Below are positions 15,835-20,778 of a DNA stretch of 20,778 nt, piece after piece. The stretch's first letter is position 1; each line of letters starts with the position of its first letter. The stretch is taken from assembly GCA_945870465.1 (NCBI GenBank), contig CAMBSS010000070.1, positions 1-20,778 on the forward strand, read 5' to 3'. The notes under the pieces were generated by a model that had not been told where the DNA came from, did no database searches, and saw only the letters and a program-made list of their open reading frames with translations. This DNA comes from Bordetella parapertussis. Its GTDB lineage: Bacteria; Pseudomonadota; Gammaproteobacteria; Burkholderiales; SG8-41. The position numbers were made by a program, and so were the translations under genes.

Positions 15835-16797
15835 TTAATTAATCTTGACGCCTTTTTCGGCAAAGTATTTCGCCGCGCCCGGATGGAACGGCACCACTGC
15901 CGCGCCCGGGGTCTGATACTTGTAGTCGAAGTTTCTTGCTTCGGCGTGCACGCGGATCATGTCTTCCTTGCGCTCGAACACCGTCTTGACGATGTCGTAG
16001 GCGAGCTGGTCGCTCATCCTTTCGTCGGCCAGCAGCACGTTCCACACCGTCGTGATCTGGTTGGCGGTCTCCTGGCCCGGATACGACTTGGCGGGGATCA
16101 CGTCTTTCACATAGAGCGGGCCGTATTTCTTGACCATGGTCTCCTGCGCTTCCGAGTGATCGATCAGCCGCAGCTTGAGTCCGGGGGTGGCGCCCAGATC
16201 GGTGACCGCCGGGGTCGGTATGCCGCCCACCCAGAAAAACGCGTCGAGCTTGCGGTCCTTGATCGCTTCAGCCGATTTGCCCGGGTCGAGACGTTCGCGC
16301 GTGAAGTCTTTCTCCGGATCGATGCCGTACGCTTCGAGCACGCGGTACGCCATGATCTGCGTCGCACTGTTCGGCGCGCCAGTGGAAACGCGCTTGCCTT
16401 TCAGGTCCGACATCTTGGTGATGCCGGTGCCGTCTACCGTCACGATATGCATGCGGTTCGGGTACAACACCATCAGCGCGCGCACGTTCACAGGTTTCTG
16501 GAATTTGCCCTGACCCTTGTAAGCATCCCAGCTTGCGTCCGCCATCGAGAACACGACGTCCGCTTTGCCCTGACCCATCAACAGCAGATTGGCCATCGAG
16601 CCGTCTGTAGTGCCGGCTGTGGCGTTGAGGTTGGGAACGTACTTTGTCAGCACATCGGCAAGGCCGCCGCCCAGCGGATAGTAAACGCCGGCGGTGGGGC
16701 CGCTCGCCACGAAAATATTGACCTTGCCTTGTGCGTAGGCTGAAACCGCGCACAACACACCGGCCATGATTGCGAGAACTCTGAACAGTCGTTGCAT
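15835..16797 (-). CDS. TAXI-family TRAP transporter solute receptor
   Basis: 320 residues with a signal peptide (MQRLFRVLAIMAGVLCAVSA, cleavage near AYAQ). The mature start GKVNIFVASGPTAGVYYPLGG is the hallmark of the TAXI family, followed by TDGSMANLLLMGQGKADVVF and VSTGAPNSATQIMAYRVLEA. It captures the ligand in the periplasm and delivers it to the fused TRAP permease encoded next. The ATG at 16797 has a strong AAGGAGGAG ribosome site 2-4 bases away, and a plausible promoter at 16833-16861, making it the likely head of the TAXI-TRAP-ogt-xerD transcription unit. Ligand unknown; characterised TRAP receptors mostly bind carboxylates. Confidence 0.93.
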   Translation of the reverse strand: MQRLFRVLAIMAGVLCAVSAYAQGKVNIFVASGPTAGVYYPLGGGLADVLTKYVPNLNATAGTTDGSMANLLLMGQGKADVVFSMADASWDAYKGQGKFQKPVNVRALMVLYPNRMHIVTVDGTGITKMSDLKGKRVSTGAPNSATQIMAYRVLEAYGIDPEKDFTRERLDPGKSAEAIKDRKLDAFFWVGGIPTPAVTDLGATPGLKLRLIDHSEAQETMVKKYGPLYVKDVIPAKSYPGQETANQITTVWNVLLADERMSDQLAYDIVKTVFERKEDMIRVHAEARNFDYKYQTPGAAVVPFHPGAAKYFAEKGVKIN

Positions 16798-16832
16798 AAC
16801 TCCTCCTTCTTATGGGTTTACCTGCGGGTGCC

Positions 16833-16861
16833 ATGATACGGGGTCGGCATCAGCCCGCCAA
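16833..16861 (-). promoter_or_regulatory. Candidate promoter of the TAXI-TRAP unit
   Basis: TTGGCG (16856-16861, 4 of 6) and TATCAT (16833-16838, 5 of 6) on the minus strand with a 17-bp spacer, about 36 bp before the receptor ATG. Confidence 0.5.
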
Positions 16862-16889
16862 GCATCCTGAAGGACGCCCCTTGATTACC

Positions 16890-16960
16890 CGTCATACCCG
16901 CGCGGGCGGGCATCCAGAAACGGTTACGCTTCCTGGGTTCCCGCCTGCGCGGGAACAACG
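16890..16960. repeat. 71-bp palindromic dispersed-type repeat
   Basis: Arms of about 28 bp (16890-16917 and 16933-16960) form an imperfect inverted repeat whose cores are CCCGCGCGGGCGGG and CCCGCCTGCGCGGG, ending in CATCCAG and CTGGG. This type of GC-rich intergenic palindrome is common in proteobacterial genomes and is often treated as a REP or MITE-like element. Only one copy lies in the window. Confidence 0.7.
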
Positions 16961-16989
16961 AAATTGGGGGCTTTCAAACCTTGTTTAGG

Positions 16990-17409
16990 CTATTTCGCGA
17001 AGAGCTTGCTCGGATCTTTGAAAGCCTTGAATTCGATCGCGTTGCCCGACGGATCCAGAAAAAACATCGCCGCCTGCTCGCCGATGGTGCCCTGGAAACG
17101 AAATTGCGGCTCAATCACGAATTGAACCTTGGCGGCGAGCAGTTTGTCGCGCATTTTCTCCCAGTCCGGCAGCGGCAAGACCAGGCCGAAATGGCGCACC
17201 GGCACATCGTCGCCGTCAACCGGACTCGTGATGCGCTTGCGCGCCTCGCCCGGCACGCGATAGGCGACTATCTGGTGGCCATAGAAATTGAAGTCCACCC
17301 AGTGCTCGTCCGAACGCCCTTCAGTGCAACCGAGGACATCGCAGTAAAACGCGCGGGCCTCCTTGAGATCGTCGACCGGAAATGCGAGATGAAACGAAGA
17401 AAGAGTCAT
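16990..17409 (-). CDS. VOC-family (glyoxalase/bleomycin resistance/dioxygenase fold) protein
   Basis: 139 residues, two beta-alpha-beta-beta-beta modules. The start FHLAFPVDDLKEARAFYCDV carries the first metal-ligand His (H7). VRHFGLVLPL contributes H73 and the end FFLDPSGNAIEFKAF contributes E126, positions expected for a metalloenzyme of this superfamily. The substrate cannot be assigned; members include glyoxalases, extradiol dioxygenases and antibiotic-binding proteins. The gene stands alone: a palindromic repeat lies downstream and a gene-poor stretch upstream. The ATG at 17409 has only a weak ribosome site. Confidence 0.87.
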   Translation of the reverse strand: MTLSSFHLAFPVDDLKEARAFYCDVLGCTEGRSDEHWVDFNFYGHQIVAYRVPGEARKRITSPVDGDDVPVRHFGLVLPLPDWEKMRDKLLAAKVQFVIEPQFRFQGTIGEQAAMFFLDPSGNAIEFKAFKDPSKLFAK

Positions 17410-17969
17410 GGCTGCACGCTCTACGCGCCCGAGTAAGAGAGAAGCGTAATTTTACAACGGCAAATCGCTTGCGGCGCGATATGCAACCGTGCGGACCAGC
17501 CGAATGCGCGAAACTCGACCAGAAGTTTGAAAATGCTCTCGCCGAAGAAGGTTTGGGGCAGGAGCTTGAAGCATGGCACAAATACTGAGGGGCGAAATCC
17601 GCTAGCCCGCGCACGCACCAACACCGGGCCGAGTCTGGGTCTGACGAAAATGCCCATCGCAACTGCCCGCGCCGCGCTTTCCGGGCAGGGCTTCGTCTGC
17701 GAACAAGACTATAGGCGATACGCAGACGCTCCTCATATATCCGTCGAATGCACACACCCGGTGCCGGGAATTGCCTGCAAAGACAATGAGCATGTAGCGC
17801 TTGAATACCGGCCGGAATCCGGCCTCGTTGATAGAGTCACCACAAGGCGCGCCAATAACTGCCTCTAAGAAGCAGAGAATAAGGGGGAGATGTTGACAGT
17901 CCGCTACGCGCGCCCATCGCGCTGATTTGTTGAGGTATGCTGGCGGCCCCGCCACGAAAAGGAAGTGCT
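17410..17969. other. 560-bp gene-poor stretch
   Basis: No confident gene. A 35-codon frame (17481-17588, plus, MQPCGPAECAKLDQKFENAL onward) and a 72-codon frame (17650-17868) are the only protein-like pieces and lie in different frames, so they may be remnants. A perfect TTGACA stands at 17898-17903 without a matching -10 at normal spacing. The DNA is less GC-biased than its flanks. Confidence 0.5.
17650..17868 (+). CDS. Small hypothetical cysteine-containing protein, possibly a remnant
   Basis: 72 residues from ATG 17650: MPIATARAALSGQGFVCEQD to the end TTRRANNCL. It has four cysteines and the phrase VALEYRPESGLVDRV, which reads like real protein sequence. There is no clear ribosome site and no signal peptide; the frame is open upstream to 17527 without a recognisable start. 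It could be the C-terminal remainder of a decayed exported protein. I do not recognise the family. Confidence 0.3.
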   Translation: MPIATARAALSGQGFVCEQDYRRYADAPHISVECTHPVPGIACKDNEHVALEYRPESGLVDRVTTRRANNCL

Positions 17970-18971
17970 GTGTTTAAGAATTATTCTGCCGGCACACAAG
18001 TACTGCCGGCTTTAGCATTCGGGATCTCCGTTCTCGCCACTGCTGTTGCGCCCGCTTCCGCTGAAGCGCAGGCCTACCCTTCCCGGCCGCTGCGTTTTAT
18101 CGTGCCTTTCCCGCCCGGCGGCAGCACGGACATCTACGCGCGCATCATCGGGCCGCGTCTCGCGGATACGCTGCGACAACAGGTCGTCATCGACAACCGT
18201 CCGGGCGCCGGCGGCGCGCTTGGCGCCGATCTCGCGGCGAAAGCGCCGCCCGACGGCTATACGATATGGCTCGGGCAAACCAACAACCTAGCCATCGGCC
18301 CCGCGATGCGCACGAAAAACAGCTACGACCCGGTGCGAGATTTTTCGCCGATCACGCTGCTCATGCAGGCGCCGCAGGTGATGGTGGTCAACGCCGGTTC
18401 GCCGATCACTTCCATCAAGGAACTGATCGCCGCCGCGAAAAGCAAACCGGGCACACTCACGTTCGCATCGGCCGGCATCGGCAGCTCAGGCCACGTCGCC
18501 GGCGAACTCCTTAACCAGGCGGCGGGCGTCAATATCACGCATGTGCCGTACAAAGGCGCATCGCCCGCGATGATCGACTTGCGCGGCGGCCGCGTCACCT
18601 TCCTCGCGACTTCGCTCGCTTCGGCGGCGCAATTCGTGAAAGACGGCAAGATCAAGGGGATCGCGACCACCGGCCTGAAGCGCGCCCGCCTGATGCCCGA
18701 CGTGCCGACGGTTGCCGAGTCGGGCGTGCCCGGCTTCGAAGTGGCATCGTGGCACGGCATGCTAGCGCCGGCCAAAGTGCCGCGCGAGATCATCGCCCGG
18801 CTCAATCGCGAAATCGTCGCGATACTCGATAAACCCGAAGTCAGGGACGCACTGCTGTCGGAAGGCGGCGACATCACGCCCGGCACGCCTGAGGAATTCG
18901 CCGTATTCCTGAAGAGCGAAGCGCAGAAATGGGCGAAGGTCATCAAGCAGGCAGGCATTACGGCCGAGTAA
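17970..18971 (+). CDS. Bug/TctC-family periplasmic solute-binding protein
   Basis: 333 residues from GTG 17970, which has an AAGGA ribosome site 6 bp upstream; the open frame to 17937 lacks one. A signal peptide ends near ASAEAQA, followed by the family start YPSRPLRFIVPFPPGGSTDI. VVIDNRPGAGGALGAD, APPDGYTIWLG, ITHVPYKGASPAMIDLRGG and the end WAKVIKQAGITAE are typical, and the protein is full length. It is followed by a CoA-transferase gene on the same strand, an arrangement common in Burkholderiales, suggesting capture of an organic acid that is then activated to its CoA ester. Ligand unknown. It belongs to the same family as the receptor at 11201-12178 but is clearly divergent from it. Confidence 0.92.
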   Translation: MFKNYSAGTQVLPALAFGISVLATAVAPASAEAQAYPSRPLRFIVPFPPGGSTDIYARIIGPRLADTLRQQVVIDNRPGAGGALGADLAAKAPPDGYTIWLGQTNNLAIGPAMRTKNSYDPVRDFSPITLLMQAPQVMVVNAGSPITSIKELIAAAKSKPGTLTFASAGIGSSGHVAGELLNQAAGVNITHVPYKGASPAMIDLRGGRVTFLATSLASAAQFVKDGKIKGIATTGLKRARLMPDVPTVAESGVPGFEVASWHGMLAPAKVPREIIARLNREIVAILDKPEVRDALLSEGGDITPGTPEEFAVFLKSEAQKWAKVIKQAGITAE

Positions 18972-18984
18972 GCAGAAACGCCGA

Positions 18985-19060
18985 AGAGCTTTACCCATCC
19001 CCTCCGCGGCCCTCCCCGTGTCCCACAAGGGGACTTCCTGCGGGGCGAAGGGGCGAGAGA
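18985..19060. repeat. GC-rich repeat-like spacer
   Basis: The spacer contains CCCCTCCGCGG, CCCCGTG...CAAGGGG and GCGGGGCGAAGGGG in partly self-complementary order, resembling dispersed intergenic repeats of high-GC genomes. It could act as an mRNA hairpin between the receptor and CoA-transferase genes. Confidence 0.4.
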
Positions 19061-19105
19061 ATTCACCAACGAGCAATCCACATTAAATCTACGAACTGGA
19101 ATACG

Positions 19106-20308
19106 ATGACAACCGCTTCAGAAAATCTGCCGCTCACCGGCGTCCGCATCCTCGAATTCGGCCACACGGTGATGGGCCCTTCGTGCAGCATGGTGCTCGC
19201 CGACCTCGGCGCCGACGTGATCAAGATCGAGCCGCCCGAAGGCGACCGCACGCGCGCCAATGTCGGCTTCGGCTCCGCGCTGTTTCCGGTTTTCAACCGC
19301 AACAAGCGCAGCCTGTCGATCGACATCAAGTCGGACGCCGGCAAGGCCGTCATCCACAAGATCATCGTGGGCGCCGACGCGCTGATCGAAAACTTCGCCT
19401 ACGGCACGATGGATCGCCTCGGTCTCGGCTACGAAGCGCTCTCGGCAAAATATCCGCGGCTGATCTACTGCGGGCTCAAAGGCTTTCTCAGCGGCCCGTA
19501 TGAAAAGCGCGCAGCACTCGATGAAATCGTCCAGTTCATGGGCGGACTTGCTTACATGACCGGACCCAGCGGCATGCCGCTGCGCGCGGGCACGTCGGTC
19601 GTCGACATCATGGGCGGCATGTTCGGCGCGCTCGGCATCATGGCGGCTCTTCGCGAACGCGAGCACACGGGCCGCGGCCAGTTGGTGCAAAGCTCGTTGT
19701 TCGAATCGACTGCATTCCTCGTCGCGCAGCACATGGGACAGGAAGCGCTCACCGGCAAGGCGCCGCCGCCGATGCCGGAGAAAGCGAGTTCGTGGGCAGT
19801 TTACGACCCGTTCCAGACAGCCGACGGCAAGACGGTGTTCGTCGGCATCACCAGCGACAACCACTGGCGCGCCTTCTGCACGGGGTTCGGCGTCGAAGAA
19901 CTGCTCGACGACCCGGCGTTGAAGAGCAATCCCCAGCGCGCGCAGCAACGCGCCAAGATCATGCCTATCGTTACCGCGAAATTCGCAGCGGAGTCTTTCG
20001 AGTCACTGGTGGCCAAGCTCGAGAAACTCAAGTTGCCTTTCGGTCCGCTGGCAAAACCCGGCGACCTGTTCGACGACAAGCAATTGAACCACGACGGACG
20101 CATGCTCGACGTGCTGCTGCCGACCGGCAAGCGCGCGAAGCTGCCGGGGCTGCCGCTTGAAATGGGCGGCCGCAAAACCCGCGTTCGCCAGCAACCGCCG
20201 ACGATGGGCGAGCACACGCGCGCAGTGCTTGCCGAAGCGGGCTATACGGACGTGCAGATCAACGAGTTGATTGCGCAGAAAATCGTAATCGCCGCCGGCA
20301 CCGCTTAA
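19106..20308 (+). CDS. CaiB/BaiF family III CoA-transferase
   Basis: 400 residues from ATG 19106 (GGA ribosome site about 6 bp upstream). Family III enzymes move CoA between carboxylic acids through an aspartyl-CoA intermediate. The N-terminus LTGVRILEFGHTVMGPSCSM leads to the CoA-binding ADLGADVIKIEPPEGDRTR and NRNKRSLSIDIKS. The expected catalytic aspartate is D139 in LDEIVQFMGGLAYMTG. The C-terminal part includes LPTGKRAKLPGLPLEMGGRK and GEHTRAVLAEAGYTD. The acid is unknown. It is placed between a Bug receptor and a lactonase-like gene, consistent with uptake and catabolism of one organic acid. Confidence 0.93.
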   Translation: MTTASENLPLTGVRILEFGHTVMGPSCSMVLADLGADVIKIEPPEGDRTRANVGFGSALFPVFNRNKRSLSIDIKSDAGKAVIHKIIVGADALIENFAYGTMDRLGLGYEALSAKYPRLIYCGLKGFLSGPYEKRAALDEIVQFMGGLAYMTGPSGMPLRAGTSVVDIMGGMFGALGIMAALREREHTGRGQLVQSSLFESTAFLVAQHMGQEALTGKAPPPMPEKASSWAVYDPFQTADGKTVFVGITSDNHWRAFCTGFGVEELLDDPALKSNPQRAQQRAKIMPIVTAKFAAESFESLVAKLEKLKLPFGPLAKPGDLFDDKQLNHDGRMLDVLLPTGKRAKLPGLPLEMGGRKTRVRQQPPTMGEHTRAVLAEAGYTDVQINELIAQKIVIAAGTA

Positions 20309-20332
20309 ACAATACGGTCGAGGAGAAGAGCC

Positions 20333-20778
20333 TTGAATGCAAAAGTCGTCCTATACAGTGCCGTCGGCAAAGAGCTGACTCATTACGACGTTGACGTCGA
20401 TGCGCTGACGCTCACGAAGCGCAAAACCATCAACGTGCCCGCGGTGGTTCAGTACGCATGGCCACATCCGTCGAAAAAACATCTGTACGTGGCTACCAGC
20501 AACCGCGGCAAAGGCATGAAGGCTGACCTTAATCACGTCAGCGCGCTGCGCATCGATCCGGCGAGCGGCGAGCTGGCGTTCCACGGCGAATCCGTGCCTC
20601 TTCGCGCACGCGCGGTGCATATCTGCCTGACCGCCGACGCAACCCATCTGCTGAGCGGCCACAACCTGCCGCAGGCCAGTATCACCGTCAACAAGATCAA
20701 CGCAGACGGCGGCATCGGGCCCGAGGTCAAACAGCCGGATGGACTCGCGTTCGGCATTTATCCGCACCAGGTGATGGC
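20333..20778 (+). CDS. Lactonase-family beta-propeller protein, 5' part
   Basis: The frame is open from TTG 20333 to the window edge (148 codons). An AGGAGAAGAG ribosome site lies 8 bp upstream, supporting TTG; the nearby ATG at 20337 is in another frame with an early stop. The protein begins (M)NAKVVLYSAVGKELTHYDVD and contains VVQYAWPHPSKKHLYVATSN and ALRIDPASGELAFHGE, blade repeats like those of 6-phosphogluconolactonase/YbhE-type propellers. It may hydrolyse a lactone in the pathway served by the neighbouring CoA-transferase, 24 bp upstream. Function beyond the fold is inference; the gene is incomplete here. Confidence 0.8.
   Translation, partial: MNAKVVLYSAVGKELTHYDVDVDALTLTKRKTINVPAVVQYAWPHPSKKHLYVATSNRGKGMKADLNHVSALRIDPASGELAFHGESVPLRARAVHICLTADATHLLSGHNLPQASITVNKINADGGIGPEVKQPDGLAFGIYPHQVM

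Noticed and set aside
17481..17588. 35-codon plus-strand frame with a protein-like sequence
   Set aside because: Too short, no ribosome site or family; mentioned only in the description of the gene-poor stretch.

Overview
The window looks like a chromosomal segment of a GC-rich betaproteobacterium, probably Burkholderiales or a relative. Three things point there: the macromolecular-synthesis gene order rpsU-yqeY-dnaG-rpoD with tsaD divergent from rpsU; an RpoD with a lysine/alanine-rich N-terminal extension; and several Bug/TctC, TAXI-TRAP and CaiB-type genes. This placement is inference from gene content, not from a database search.

Layout. Positions 1-391 hold the 5' half of a CAU-anticodon tRNA on the minus strand; its 3' half is missing and the flanking 253 bp are unrecognised. 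Positions 392-2104 encode a TPR/O-GlcNAc-transferase-like protein. Positions 2214-7175 (minus) are rpoD, dnaG, yqeY and rpsU, headed by a near-perfect sigma-70 promoter. tsaD (plus) diverges from it and converges with plsY (minus). folB and a TauE/SafE-like permease gene follow on the plus strand.

Positions 10140-13118 are the oddest part. A complete xerD (12225-13118) is followed downstream in its own direction by two further copies of its 3' end, at about 10971-11193 and 10140-10266. Each copy keeps reading frame, stop codon and C-terminal protein sequence. Between the copies sit two unrelated cargos: a Bug-type periplasmic receptor gene, and a ParD/ParE-like toxin-antitoxin pair flanked by 117-bp direct repeats. 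This resembles repeated insertion of small circles or cassettes at the 3' end of xerD, each restoring the gene. No integrase lies inside the inserts.

Upstream of xerD, and probably in one transcription unit with it, are ogt (DNA alkyl repair) and a TAXI-type TRAP transporter (receptor plus fused permease) with its own promoter. A VOC-family gene, a gene-poor stretch, a second Bug receptor, a CaiB/BaiF family III CoA-transferase and the start of a beta-propeller lactonase-like gene complete the window. The last three are consecutive on the plus strand and look like an organic-acid uptake and catabolism cluster.

Short repeats recur between genes: a heptanucleotide family (TCTCGCC-like) at three loci, one inside the 3' end of tsaD; a 71-bp palindromic element at 16890-16960; and a GC-rich repeat-like spacer near 19000.
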